A stretch of DNA of 64,000 bases, taken from NCBI GenBank assembly GCA_963978895.1, contig OZ022238.1:786559-850558 (forward strand), in the 5' to 3' direction. This DNA is from Erpobdella octoculata. Lineage: Eukaryota; Annelida; Clitellata; Hirudinida; Erpobdellidae. The number at the start of each line of letters is the position of its first letter. The stretch's first letter is position 1. Of this stretch, positions 11,224 through 23,900 are shown piece after piece. The notes beneath the pieces are model-generated. The model was not told the origin of the DNA. It ran no database searches and saw only the letters and a program-made list of their open reading frames with translations. Position numbers and translations under genes: made by a program.

Positions 11224-12904
11224 TCTCACGTCTTGTCTTGTGGTCGATGATAGTCGATGTTTCGTATAAAAAAAAATTTGTTTCTTTGTCGATTGAACAT
11301 TCTAGTCTAATTTATCGTCTTTTTTTGTCGTTTTGGCGAGTGCATTTAAATTGTTCGATGGCTTGAAGCGATTTTGTTTTTTCGTGTTTTGTTTTAGTTT
11401 CACGAGCCACGAGTTTGTTTTGATTCGTACCATCAACTTCAAACCAATAAGTTTTTTTTTTAATTAGTTGCTTGCCAAACCGGTATAATAAAAGTCAATG
11501 AATTGTAGTGAACCTGCAAGAAAAACATGCTTGTAAATCTGCATAACGAGTAAATAAGTTCTTCTAAAAAAAATTAATTTTTAGTTACTCTTTTTTTAAA
11601 ATGTCATGCAAGCTTCATTAATTATGGCATTAAGTCCTTGTTGAACAAGAAAGATAATGACCCCATGTGTTTATATCGATATTGACTGTCGACATCTAAT
11701 GCTGTTCAATGTGGAGGTAGAGTTGGCATGCCCGAGTCTGGGATATCATGTGTGACAATTGTTCTTTAGTTCTTCGAAGAGACTTTCAGTGGTTCAACCT
11801 AAAAAAAAAAAGATAATAATATTGAGAGGAAAAATTTATAAGTTTCTGGAAACATTTTTAAAGAAGTTTCTACGAATAACCTACTCCCCCACTCATCAGC
11901 TATTTTGGGAAGAAGGGCTTAGCATTAGGAACATTCATTTTTGGATTACGTGATTTTTTAAAACAGTTCCCCCCCACCAACGATTTTTCTGAAATGACTC
12001 TCCTGGGAGGGGGGGTGAAAATCCAAATCAACTTTTGAAGAAATCTTTGAAGACGAAGGAGTAAATAATGTTATTATCTTCTGTGTCCTTTGAGCGCATT
12101 ATTCTGAATTGCGGCAATTTAATGGTCTCAACAATGGATGCAAAAGCTTTTCTATCTGCAACATTTGCTATGTTTTTGTGTGTCAGTTAACATAGACATC
12201 TATGCGTAGTGTTCTTTGTTGCATCAATTCAAGTGCTGAAGCTGCATTTGTGACGTGAGAACTAAACTGTTCGAGAAGATCCAGTGCACCATTCTAGCCA
12301 GTATGGTCTGAGAAATTCGTTAGAGAACAGATTAGAAATCTACCCATTTTTTTACTATAGCACGCATGGGACACACCAAAGAGTACACAGAATGTGTACC
12401 AAGCTCCATAGTTCTATCAGAGTATTTTTAAACAGCAAGCCACTTGTGTTGCAGACAATTTTCAGAGTTGAAAGCCTACATACACATTTGATCATCTGAT
12501 TTTCTATCCAATTAGCCTACTTGACATTAGGGACATCATTTGTGGGGGCGGTTGGAGGGCATTGCTGGATTGTGCAATTTAATATAAACAGAGAAATTCT
12601 CGGGCTTCCCCACTTTAAAATTCTTGGCTACGGCCCACCTACTCTCTTTTTCATCAGCTTTTTTTTTAAATAAAAATTAAGAAGTTTTTAGAAAATTTTT
12701 GAGAAAAACTGCTCCCTCTATGCCTCTATTCCCACAGTCATTAGCTTTTTTGAAAAGAAATGTTTAAATAATGTTAAGCAGGAACGATAAAGCTGCAAAA
12801 CATTGAGGGGGCCCACACGTCCAATTTTTCCTCATAATACTTATCTTTTAGCTTTCACGAGCCGTTGTTACGTTTTGTTTTATTTGGTTTTACAGTTAAA
12901 ATAC
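11224..12904. other. Spacer, no gene recognised
   Basis: This is 3' flank of the glutaredoxin gene. Runs of C such as 'cccccccacc' near 11970 and 'gggagggggggtg' near 12004 occur in otherwise AT-rich DNA. I see no exon or element ends. Confidence 0.4.
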
Positions 12905-13690
12905 TAGGACCAATACGATTGGGGCATGTTGAACCATTTTGTTAGGGGCACGTTGAACCAACAATATTTTATCATGGTGATGATTTGACTTGTTATAATT
13001 GTTAGATATTTTATTAGATAATTTTAATAGAAATTTTTTTCAATTATTAGATATTTTTATCAGTTATTAGATTTTTTTATTAGCTGTTTTGTCTGGGTTT
13101 TTCTCAGAGTCATTGCGTGCTCTCACAATAACCCAGTAACCATTCTAAAACACACAAGTTGTTACAATAATTACGTAAGCAGCATTAAGCAGCTTTAATG
13201 ATTTAATCCATAGCGTTTCGTAACACAAGAACTTATTATTAGTAATATTAATTATAATAATTACGCAACTTTTGTAATAAATTAGATGAACTTAAAAACC
13301 TTAAATACAACAAAACCAAAAATTTGCGAAATCCGAGTTTTATTGGAGATATAAAGTAAAATAGAAGATTGAAGATAAATCAATTTGACTTAGATAACAT
13401 TTGTACATTTGAAAATGTTTCATTAGAACAATAACTGCTTAGCAACAGCAGTTATAAAATATTGGTTCAACGTGCCCCGTTAACGGGGTAAGTTGAACCA
13501 CATGACGGGCTTGCTAATATTTTCTTCTATGGTCAAGGTAAAATCTTAAAATTAAAAATAATTTTTGGTATACGTAATAAACATATTTGTTTATAATAAT
13601 AACCTATTTCAAGATGTTTTACTGCAATAATAAATGTGTACTGAGTAAAGTTATAAAAATTGGTTCAACATGCCCCGGTCTCCCCTATGT
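12905..13690. mobile_element. Putative MITE with GGGGCATGTTGAACC inverted ends
   Basis: GGGGCATGTTGAACCA at about 12923 faces its reverse complement TGGTTCAACATGCCCC at about 13660-13675, which runs on into GGTCTCCCC. Internal copies of the same motif occur near 12951 and 13466-13502, one being a self-complementary GCCCCGTTAACGGGG. No target duplication or transposase is clear, so the superfamily is open. Confidence 0.5.
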
Positions 13691-13989
13691 CAAACAAATT
13701 TTACCCCCCCCCCGCTAAAAACGTTAGATAATTTTGTTTTTTTTTGGTAATATAAAAACACTCGAGTTTTAAGCACATGAGACATTATGTTAATCAAAGC
13801 TTCATCTATAACAATGCTAAAAAAAGCAACAAAATAACTAAAAATATTTTTTACGGCTGGCTTTTATGCTAAAAATAGAATTGTACGTAGCTATTAAAAG
13901 TTCTACAAATAAATTGTTGATAGGTACAGTTTCTATTTATATAATTTATAGTTCAGTTTTAAGTAAACTGTGTCATATTTTGAATGTTT

Positions 13990-14250
13990 TTTGGGGGTTG
14001 GTAGCAGTGTTATTTCCATTCACTAAATAATTTCCATTCCAATTCTAATTCCATTATTTTTTCAAAATAATTTCCATTCCAATTCTAATTCCATTATTTT
14101 TTTTTCAAATAATTCCTATTTCAATTCTAATTCCATTTTAATTTCAATAATTTCCATTCAATTCTAATTACCATTGCTAAAATGATTTCTATTCTATTTC
14201 CATTATCATTTTAAAAATTATTTTCTAATTCCATTATTAACAAGTAAATT
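13990..14250. repeat. Low-complexity TTCCATTCCAATTCTAA tandem repeat
   Basis: Variants of 'aatttccattccaattctaa' and 'ttccattatttt' are repeated irregularly. No coding capacity. Confidence 0.7.
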
Positions 14251-14399
14251 AAAAACGAATTTTTAAAACCAATGCTCTTATATGTAATTAAAACACAAAT
14301 TTTGCAATCAATTTTTTTTTATATTACTCTTTTATTTTATGTTAAAGTCGAAATATCTTAATTATATCGAAATATCGAAATTAATTAAAATTATCTAAA

Positions 14400-15020
14400 T
14401 TAATTGACTTATTGTAAAACTAATAATTGAATATTGCATTGTCTTCTATTTTAAGCATGTATGCAAAATTTGAAAAAATCTATCATCAGGAAGTGACTAA
14501 AAAATTGATTGCAAGATTTGAAACAGACAGAGAAGCAAACAGACAGACAGAGAAACAGAGACGACGAGTTAATAAAAGCATTGGTAATAATAATAATAAA
14601 AATATCATCAAAAAGCATCGAATTTAAATATCTCAACTATTTTCATGAAAATTTCGTACACACTTGAGAATCGCGGTCAGTGAGTGTGGTTCGTGTTAAC
14701 TTGGTAAAATAGTCTGCCAGTCGGTTAGCGTTTTGTGGTCAAGAAAACCCTCAAGAAAACCCTCAAGAAAACCCTCAAGAAACCCCTCGATAAAATCCTC
14801 AAGAAAATTAACTAAATTAATTGACTTATTGTAAAACTAATAATTGAATATTGCATTGTCTTCTATCTTGAGCATGTATGCAAAATTTGAAAAAAATCTA
14901 TCATCAGGAAGTGACTCAAAAATTGATTGCAAGATTTGAAACAGACAGAGAAACAGACAGAGAAACAGAGCCGACGAGTTAATAAAAGCATTGGTAAATA
15001 AAAAAGCACCCAAACTCAAT
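14400..15020. repeat. About 200-bp direct repeat pair with spacer tandem
   Basis: Segments 14398-14600 and 14812-15003 are near copies, both running from 'aattaattgacttattgtaa' through 'ctatcatcaggaagtgact' and 'acagacagagaaacagag' to 'gacgagttaataaaagcatt'. Between them, near 14742-14800, a 12-bp unit 'ctcaagaaaacc' is repeated about four times. It is probably a duplicated retroelement tail. No frame is convincing. Confidence 0.7.
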
Positions 15021-16130
15021 CCGGTCATTATCCATTTTTAGAAAAAAAATAGTTTTTTTTAATAAAGTACAACTGCTCCCCCCCTCCAGTCTCGACTATT
15101 TTTGGAAGATAAGATAGGAGGGCGAGGAGACGGCACTGATTCTCCCAATATAATTTGGTCGTATGAAATAAAAAAAAAAGTTTAAGGTACTTAATTAAAG
15201 TCCAATTAAGTATTTTGAAATAAAAGTATTAAAATATTGTATTGTCATTCGAAGCAGGTGACCATAAAACAATGTCAGTCAGGTGTTGATGGATGGGACT
15301 GCTACAAAATACGATAATTATCGATTATAATCAAACTAGACAGACAAATGAACATTCAAAGTTCGTCTCAATTTTTTGTACAATTTGACATTGATTTGAT
15401 TATCATGTTATTACAAAATAGTATTAATTGCTTCAAAAAATGATCTACACATGTAGCAACTAACTTTATTAACATTTGAGTAAAAATATAATATGAATTC
15501 AAAGTGAATTTCATTTTGTTCTCTAAACTATTGAGCAGTTTTAAATGTCACTCTATAAGCCCCGCCCCTTGTGTCGTAGCTAATGGGCTGATCAGACAGA
15601 AGTATTTATTACGCACTCACTTCCCAGCGGAACCGATTCTTGGTTGTTCTTGGTCTGACATTTAATCTCAGCATTTAAAACTTTGTATTTGAATCTTTTG
15701 CTTTTTGGTTCACATCAAAAGGATTTTTGAGTCTATTACCCTCAAGGTTTGTCTACTTTTTTTGCGCAATTTAATATTGAATTAATCCTATAACCACGGG
15801 ATTTTATACCACGTTTTTGTAGCACTTGATCTAATCTTGATCAAATTTTTTTATATTGAATTGTTGTCAATGACTTTGTATTTTACTAAATTTTCAGATT
15901 TATTAGACCAAATTTAAATTATATATAAAATAAAATACAATAAAATTTTAATAATAGTTTTTTTTTTCAAAATTACAAATTTTCTTTAAAGAATTGAACC
16001 GTTCATTTTTAGTTTATTAAAAGAAAACGTAATTCTTAAATCAAATTTTTATAATAAAATTTAGTATTTTCCTTATTGATTCGAAAGCTGCTTATATTTT
16101 CCATCTTCGCATATTTAACATACCTATATA
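15021..16130. other. Spacer, no gene recognised
   Basis: AT-rich spacer leading into the transposon block. No exon, repeat ends or RNA gene recognised. Confidence 0.35.
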
Positions 16131-16141
16131 TCTATATATAT

Positions 16142-16283
16142 TGTGCTGATGCAATCGAATTAAATCAAAACCACGTTTATTCACATCACTCGGAAAACAA
16201 CAACAACAATCAGAACAACATACACGAGGTGGTATATTACACCATAGACAATACATAGATAACATGTCACCATAGACACTACA
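16142..16283 (-). repeat. 3' LTR of the Gypsy-type element
   Basis: 142 bp, TG...CA on both strands. It matches 19115-19256 except for one T/C difference near its end. The transcribed strand carries AATAAA, a likely poly(A) signal. Confidence 0.92.
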
Positions 16284-16393
16284 ATCCCTCCTTTCTCAAA
16301 CTGTTTGTCAAACATACATCAATCAACAATGTTCACAGCATCAAAACTGTTCTCAAAATAATAGCAAAACATTCAAGACATCAAATAAATCAA

Positions 16394-19027
16394 TTAAATT
16401 TGTTCATTTGATTCTTTTATTAACCGAGATAATGCATCTGCGGCCATCTCACTGCCAGGTATATGCTTTACTGTGAAATCATATGGCTGCAGTCGCAACA
16501 CCCAACGTTCAATACGTGCACTCGGCCTGGACTTCGGTGAGTAAATATATATCAACGGTTTATGATCAGTAACTATTTCAAATCGAATTCCATATAAGTA
16601 TTGATGAAAACGTTCGCAAGCCCATACAATGCCTAAAGCTTCACGTTCTGTCTGAGAGTATCTTCTCTCAACAGATGACAAACTTCTGCTAGCATAACAA
16701 ATAACATGTTTTTTACCAGCTTGTTGTTGTACTAACATTGCTCCCAGACCAACAGGACTGGCATCCACGACGATTTCTGTCGGAGCGTCCCTCTGAAAAT
16801 GAGCTAACTTTCCAGCTTTGTTCAGTGACATTTTCAACATCTGAAAAGCTTGATCTTCTTTTGAACCCCAACTGAAATTGCAGGAACTTCTTGTAAGCTT
16901 CCTCAGAGGTTCAGCAATCGTTGCCAGGTTAGGAATAAACTTTGCACTGAAATTCACAAGTCCTAAGAAACTTCTGACTTCTGAACTGTTCTTTGGTGGT
17001 CTTGCTTCCATAACAGCTTTAACACGATCTTGTGTTGGACATATTCCACTTCCACTGACATGATGTCCAAAATATTCTAACTCTGACATTCTGATCAGAC
17101 ATTTGTCTTTGTTTATAGTCAAACCGTGTTTTGCAAGTGTTTCTATGCATTTGAGTAGTCGAGAATCATGCTCGCAATCATCTTTCCCATGAATTATTAG
17201 GTCATCTGAAATGTTTTCAACACCTTTGCATCTTGACATAACTTGTTGGATTATGTTTTGGAAAAGTTCCGGAGCAGAACTGATTCCGAATAATAATCTC
17301 TTGTATCGGAAAATTCCAACATGACATGCAAATGTAGTTATTTCTCTTGATTTTTCACTTAATTCCACCTGATGGAATCCATTCTGAAGATCAATCTTGG
17401 AGAACACTTTGCTGCCATTCATACGATGCATAATTTCATCAACTGTCGGAATAGGATGACGTTCTCTTATCACCGCAGTGTTTGCCATTCTCATATCGAC
17501 ACAAACTCGAATATCACCAGATGGCTTCGGAATTATCACCAGAGGAGACAACCATGGTGTTGGTCCACTCACAGGCTCAATAATGTCACTTTTCAGTAAT
17601 TCTTGAATCTTTGCTTCTAGCTTTTCCTGCATTGCAAATGGAACACGACGTGAGCGCTGTGCTATTGGTCTCACATTTGGGTCGATGTGAATTGTTGCTT
17701 GATAGTCTTTCAGCTTCCCAATTCCTTTAATTACTTCTGGATAGCGGTTCTGTATGTCAACAAGTGTGAGTTTATCTACTGTCATTGCACAGATATTTTC
17801 TCCAACTCTTAACACACCCAATTTTTCAGCAGTTTCCTTCCCCAAAATTGAACGACCATTTCCATCAATAACAATGAACTCAACTTCAGTTTTTCTGTTG
17901 CCAATTTCTGCGATTGCAAGAAACTTTCCGATGCACACCAGTGGTTCCTTTGCTCCATATGGATATAAACGTTTACTCGTTTGTTCAGTTTTGGCACGAA
18001 TTTTGCATTGCTTCAGACGTTCCCATGTGTTCTTATCAACTATGTTCGCAGTCGAGCCAGAATCAATCAATACCTTGATGAATACTCCACCAACTTTCAA
18101 ATCAATGATACCACTGTCACCATCTTTACCGTTTCTGACAGAGAATGTGTAGTCATCTTCATAGCCGTCATCAACGTTGTGGATTTTACCACGCCTTTTG
18201 TCAGGTTTAGTGACATGTCTTGTATCTTGCTTTTGGACAGATGACATTTTTGTTTTACAAACAACTGCCCAATGTCCGACCTTATTGCATTTTCTGCAAA
18301 CAGAATTCTTTGCTGGACATTTTTCATCTTGTTGCAGATGTCCATAACGACCACATCGAAAACAACATTTGTCCGATGATGAGGTTTCATGTTGCCTTTT
18401 TCCTTCTTTGAAAGATTTTGTTGATACTTTATTTACCTCCGCCGCACTTGATTCGTATTTCTTTGACTGGAGTTCTACAGTTTCTAGTGCTCTTGCTGTG
18501 TCGAGGCAAATTTCCAACGTCAGCTCGTCTTTCTGCAACAATTTCTTTCTGAGGCTGTTTGAAGTGCATGTGTCAATAATTTGATCTCGAATCATTTCAT
18601 TTCTCCGAGCGTTGTCACCAAATTCACAATTGAGTGCTTGTTTTTTCAATCTTGAAACATACTGGTCCATCGTTTCACCAGGTTCCTGTCGAAGAGATCT
18701 AAAGACGTGTCTCTCAAACGTGACGTTCACTTTTGGTGCAAAATAGTTATCGAGGTTACGTAATGCTCTTTTAAACACATTATCGGTATCGCCTTCAAAA
18801 GCAGCAACAAAAGGTACTTCATCGATGGTTTCGAAAATGTCTTGTACGTCCATTCCCGCGGAATGCAGCAATAACGCTTTTTTCTGGTCATTATTCTGTA
18901 TACCTTTACCATCTACGTAAAATTCGAATGCTTTCCTCCAACGTTTCCAACGTGGAGCGATACTAGTTAAATCTCCGGAGCAATCAAAACCGGGTAGAGG
19001 CATTAAATCAACGTTTATCGACGCCAT
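16394..19027 (-). CDS. Gypsy-type gag-protease-RT-RNase H polyprotein (no integrase)
   Basis: One intact 877-residue frame. Order by approximate residue: gag-like N-terminus (1-200); two CCHC-like zinc knuckles (about 218-260: CFRCGRYGHLQQDEKC and CRKCNKVGHWAVVC); aspartic protease with DSGS at about 322; reverse transcriptase about 470-690 with VCVDMRMAN (about 507), FSKIDLQNGFHQV and the catalytic Asp pair in ISDDLIIHG (608-609); RNase H about 745-870 with VVDASPVGLG, TDHKPL and DALSRL. The usual Tyr of the YxDD box is Ile here, and similar IxDD boxes occur in some Gypsy lineages. The frame ends directly after RNase H, where Gypsy polyproteins normally continue into an HHCC/DDE integrase. 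The intact frame suggests recent function. Confidence 0.93.
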   Translation of the reverse strand: MASINVDLMPLPGFDCSGDLTSIAPRWKRWRKAFEFYVDGKGIQNNDQKKALLLHSAGMDVQDIFETIDEVPFVAAFEGDTDNVFKRALRNLDNYFAPKVNVTFERHVFRSLRQEPGETMDQYVSRLKKQALNCEFGDNARRNEMIRDQIIDTCTSNSLRKKLLQKDELTLEICLDTARALETVELQSKKYESSAAEVNKVSTKSFKEGKRQHETSSSDKCCFRCGRYGHLQQDEKCPAKNSVCRKCNKVGHWAVVCKTKMSSVQKQDTRHVTKPDKRRGKIHNVDDGYEDDYTFSVRNGKDGDSGIIDLKVGGVFIKVLIDSGSTANIVDKNTWERLKQCKIRAKTEQTSKRLYPYGAKEPLVCIGKFLAIAEIGNRKTEVEFIVIDGNGRSILGKETAEKLGVLRVGENICAMTVDKLTLVDIQNRYPEVIKGIGKLKDYQATIHIDPNVRPIAQRSRRVPFAMQEKLEAKIQELLKSDIIEPVSGPTPWLSPLVIIPKPSGDIRVCVDMRMANTAVIRERHPIPTVDEIMHRMNGSKVFSKIDLQNGFHQVELSEKSREITTFACHVGIFRYKRLLFGISSAPELFQNIIQQVMSRCKGVENISDDLIIHGKDDCEHDSRLLKCIETLAKHGLTINKDKCLIRMSELEYFGHHVSGSGICPTQDRVKAVMEARPPKNSSEVRSFLGLVNFSAKFIPNLATIAEPLRKLTRSSCNFSWGSKEDQAFQMLKMSLNKAGKLAHFQRDAPTEIVVDASPVGLGAMLVQQQAGKKHVICYASRSLSSVERRYSQTEREALGIVWACERFHQYLYGIRFEIVTDHKPLIYIYSPKSRPSARIERWVLRLQPYDFTVKHIPGSEMAADALSRLIKESNEQI

Positions 19028-19114
19028 TACTTATTTAACTAAATATTCTTACACTATTTTTAATCGAATTAAATCTGTTTACAATCGAATTAAATCTATT
19101 TACCTCGTCGCCAA

Positions 19115-19256
19115 TGTGCTGACGCAATCGAATTAAATCAAAACCACGTTTATTCACATCACTCGGAAAACAACAACAACAATCAGAACAACATACACGA
19201 GGTGGTATATTACACCATAGACAATACATAGATAACATGTCACCATAGACACTACA
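19115..19256 (-). repeat. 5' LTR of the Gypsy-type element
   Basis: 142 bp, one mismatch to 16142-16283. As 5' LTR on the minus strand it should hold the promoter. The primer-binding site TTGGCGACGAGG lies next to it at 19114-19103, with duplicated 'agatttaattcgatt' between that site and the start codon at 19027. Confidence 0.92.
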
Positions 19257-19428
19257 TATATAAAAATGAATGTTTGTATGTTAATGGCCTTTATGCATTG
19301 CTACACCATTCATCCGATCGTAATGAAATTTTCACACAACCTTGAGAGTCAAGGGGAATCAAATATAAAAAAAAAATTTGAAATCCGTCACAAAATGAGC
19401 GGAGCGGAGCGGGTGAGCGAGCGGGAAT

Positions 19429-19590
<162 letters not shown>

Positions 19591-19619
19591 TGTTTGTGGG
19601 TTAGTTTGTCTATTATAGA

Positions 19620-19960
19620 AACGGGAAAGCGACCCGGAACGGACAGCGAGCGGGAACGGAAAAGCAAGCGTGAGCGGGAATGGGAGAGCAAACGTGAGCG
19701 GGAACGGGACAGCGACCGGGAACGGGAAAACGACCGGGAGCGGGAAAGCGACCGAGAGCGGGAAAGTGACCGGGAGCGGGAAAGTGACCGGGAGCGGGAA
19801 AGCGACCGGGAGCGGGAAAGCGACCGGGAGCGGGAAAGCGACCGGGAGCGGGAAAGCGACCGGGAGCGGGAAAGCGACCGGCAGCGGGAAAGCGACCGGC
19901 AGCGGGAAAACGACCGAAAACGGGAAAGCGAACAGGAGTGGGAAAGCAGGTGAGAAAGGA
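19620..19960. repeat. 18-bp GC-rich minisatellite
   Basis: Tandem units of about AGCGACCGGGAGCGGGAA (18 bp), roughly a dozen clear copies with diverged edges. It reads open in several frames on both strands because the period is a multiple of three. The same unit recurs at 26850-27260, 27370-27540, 27790-28220, 28330-28560 and in traces at 35055 and 49725, always next to Helitron ends, so it is an internal part of that family and not a protein gene. Confidence 0.9.
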
Positions 19961-20044
19961 AACGGGAGAGAAAGAGACAAACATTAGAAAAACCTCTAAA
20001 AAACCCGGGCAACGCCGGGTATCTCCGCTAGTATATATATATAT

Positions 20045-20220
20045 TGTTCGTTAGAAATTCTTTCGCTAATTTCTATTTTACACCACGCAACTCGACGACA
20101 ATCCTTCGAGAACTTTCTTTATTTCAACAATTCGTAAAACAACAACTCTCGCTGGAAGAAAATCAAAAAAACCAAAGAAACTAAATAAAAGTTAATTTTT
20201 AACTAAAAGTCTCCCGAACA
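20045..20220 (-). repeat. 3' LTR of the BEL/Pao element
   Basis: 176 bp with perfect inverted ends TGTTCG...CGAACA. Three differences from the other LTR. Confidence 0.93.
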
Positions 20221-20932
20221 TTCTCCCCTTCGTGATGTATCAACATCACTCAAAGGACGGAAACTAAAATTAATCTCTATTGATCGATAATTAAACTTCA
20301 CATTGTTATGTTACAGGCTTAGGACGGAATGACAGTACATCAGTAATTCGGTCGCACGTTTAATTCAATTCATGTAAAGCAAACAATTCAATAAAGAAGC
20401 CGTTACAATTTAAGCCAGTTCAAATAAGCTGGAACAACCAGAAACCGAATCTGTTCATCATGTCAAATTAAATTCAGATGCGCGGATGAGGTGTGATCAC
20501 ACTTGTTCAATAATCCATATTACAAATGCCATGTCAGTCATAGGTTCAATGTTTCAGTTTCAAGGACAGACAGAGCAACAAAATTTGAAGTTTGAGAATT
20601 CAAATGTCAATAACATTTAATGTCTAAACGATAACGATCATATATTATAATAAATATCGAGTCAACAAAACCAACGTAATAATCTCATAGAATATTGCTA
20701 TCATAATATTGAATTGCAAGTGATTGCAACATCTCGATCATCATCAGAATTCATAAACGTCTAATCATTCAATTAAATTCACGATCACTCTATGAAATCA
20801 TTAAAAGTAATTACAATCTTTCGGACGTCTTAAAGAAGCCTAATGTTCTTAGTATTTCAAAGTCTAATATTATTCGGACACTCTATTCAAAAAGATCATG
20901 TTATTACGCTCAGGCAAAACTATCGAAAACAT

Positions 20933-23900
20933 TTAATCGTCGGCGATTTCCAGCGGAGAGAGATGGCTAATCGCTCTTGTCAGGACAGTTTGACCTACTT
21001 GAACTTTCACTACTCGTACATGACCATCTTTGCCAGGCATCACGTCAACAACTCTTCCAAGTGGCCACTGTCCTCTTGCAGTGTCGGAGTTTATCACTAT
21101 TACGACGTCACCAATCGCAAAGTCCCGCTTAACAGAGTTCCATTTCTTTCGTGAACTCAGTCCGGGGATCCATTCCTGAAGCCACCGCTGCCAGAAATGT
21201 CTAATAAGTTCTTGTACTCGTCTCCAACGTCGTCTTACGTGATTCAAGTTGTTTACCGGTTCTGTTACTGGTGCAGCTTGATGACCCAGTTCTCCGTGTA
21301 GAAAATGGCTTGGTGTTAACGGAATGATATCTCTCGAACTCGATGATTGATATGTTAATGGACGTGAATTCAGAAGTGCCTCAGCTCCGATGAAGGCACT
21401 TGATAATTCTTCGTCCGTAACATCAGCACGTCCAAGTATAGCATAAACTGCGCGTTTAGCTGCTTTAATCATAATTTCAAACACGCCACCGAAATGATGT
21501 GCAACCGGAGGATTGAAATTCCACTTTACTGAATGCGACGATGTAGATTTCACAATCTTCTTTTGATTCCATTGAGATATAAGTTCGTTGAGCTCATGAA
21601 CGGCTCCAACAAAATTGCGTCCGTTATCGGATGTAAATTCATTAGGCCATCCTCTACGATTTGCGAAACGATAAAGCGCATTCAAAAACGAATCGGTGTC
21701 AAGTCCATACGCCATTTCCAAATGGACTGCTCTGGTAGCCATGCACGTAAACAAGCACAGGTAACGTTTTTCGCGACTTTTACCTCTACCACGGATTGTA
21801 ATGAATGGCCCTGCAAAATCCAGTGCCGTGTGACTAAAAGTGCATAACGGTTCTGGTGCCTTTAGTCTGGAAATCGGAAGTGGTGCCATTATTTGATTTG
21901 CGGCTTTTGCATTTCTTCTTTTGCATTCCATGCAAACATATTGATATTCAAGAATAGCTTCACGTGCCGACAGGATCCAGTATCTTTTCGAAAATTTTGC
22001 CAACAGATGATTAATTCCACAAATATGAGCTCCTTGTTCGTGTTCAAACTTGATGATTAATTGTGTAATACTATGTTTCTTCGGTAGTATTATCGGATAT
22101 TTTGTATCGTAATGCAACATTTCTGCATTCACTAATCGACAGTTTCTTCTCATCAATCCGTCTTCATCAAGTTGAGGATTTAATACAAGTAATTTGCTGC
22201 ATTTTGGTAACAGTTTTCTTTGTAGCAATGCGCGATATTCATTTTCGAAAGCTTCCTGTTGGCAGGACTTTAATAACAAAACTTCGGACTCGTTCAATTC
22301 ATCTGAATTTAATTCGCCTTTGATTCGGTTCTGTTTCACCAACTGAAAATTGCCGATAAATCTTATGATCCATGATACAATTCTCACAAGACGAATCCAA
22401 CTAGAATATCTGTCTAGGTTTAATCTTTCTTTTTCACGATTTACAGATTCACGATTTTCATTTTTGCCTCCGATTTTGTTAATTCTCAACTCGATTTTCC
22501 TTTCTACGGCCTGGGAAGAATTGACACTAATCGATTCCTTCAAGATGTTCTTCGGTTTTGCTGCAGCTTCATGTTCTGAAGCTTGGTTTTCAATTCTCAA
22601 TATTAAAGCTAACTCATCGAGAACAGCTCTATCGTTTTGAAAGCTTGATCTTTTTTGTACCGAGTCTCTCGCAGATAACATTCCTTGAATTCTTCCCGAA
22701 TTATTTAAGCAGCTCAAGTTTCCATTATTTTCACCAGCTTCTACAATAATATCGCTTATTTTATTCACTACATCAGTTTGGTCACAAAATTCATCAAGAA
22801 CTTCGCGCTCAAGTTTAGTAGATTCGTTGAGACTTATCTGGTTGTCGATCAGTGATATTTTAATTTCAACTAAATTCGAAGCGCTCAAACCTGGTTTATT
22901 ATTGACTTTCAACTCAAAGTCATCTTCCCTGCTTGCTTGATGGAATTCGTCGCTGCTGGGCGGCTTTCGGCACTTGCAAGTTCCAAGAGCTTCCGAAACA
23001 GATCTTCTTCCGACGCGCAATGACAACGACACCTCTTTGAAACATGCACCTCCGAGTTCTACAATGACTGTACCTCCTTGAAGTTTGGAACTTTCAGAAA
23101 GAAAGCTGGCTTGTCGGCAATTTGGTTGATTTATACTAATTCCATCGTTGACCTGAGAACCACTGTTGTCGATAACGTTGACGACCTCATTTTTCTGATC
23201 GTTCATCTCGCTGGTGCCTGCATCTTTATCTCGACTATCATTTCTCAAGTTATTTTCCACGTTATCAGAACGTTTTGAATCGTGAGAAAGACAAGTTTCA
23301 GCAAGTTTATTATCATCATCACCATCATCAGCCGTTACAAAGATACTGCTCTTCACGTTATTAGAACCGTTCTCATTAGATTCAGTAAGTATGTTTTCAT
23401 TACCAGGAAATACATCGTCATCGTCGCCAACATGCATTTTTGTTGCTTGATCTAAAATTGACATCGTGTCGTTCTTTGTTGTCATTTCTTCTACTTCCCA
23501 AAATTTGCGCAGTGCTAAACCGAGATCGGCTTCTTTCTGAATCAAATACGTGTATGCAAAAGATGTCTGGAATTGGTTTTGATTTGGCGACGACGCTCCA
23601 ACACAAGTCCATCCGAGCGGAGTCAATCTTGCAATTGGTGCACCTCTTTTGCCACGCACCTCCTGTCGAGAAAAATGTAAATCTGCATAATCTAATCCTA
23701 TGAGCATATCGATCTTTGCACGCGGTTCAATATATGGAAACTTGATGTTACGTAGATGCGGCCATTTCATCTGAAACTTCTTCCAATCTACCGCTTTCAT
23801 ATCACCAGTGACTTTATTTGTTGTGAAGGCATTTATTTTCATCTTAATTACACGATTCAAACTTTGAAGTTCCACCTCCACTGCTTGTGTCTGGAAACCA

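Larger units (their letters stand above)
16142..19256 (-). mobile_element. Gypsy-type LTR retrotransposon lacking integrase
   Basis: This is a complete 3115-bp element on the minus strand. It has 142-bp LTRs differing at one base, 5-bp target duplications (TATAT, 16137-16141 and 19257-19261), a primer-binding site directly after the 5' LTR (TTGGCGACGAGG, 19114-19103) and a polypurine tract before the 3' LTR (GAGAAAGGAGGGAT, ending 16284). One long frame encodes gag, protease, RT and RNase H. The frame stops 110 bp before the 3' LTR, leaving no room for an integrase. The near-identical LTRs indicate recent insertion, so integrase was probably supplied in trans. Confidence 0.9.
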
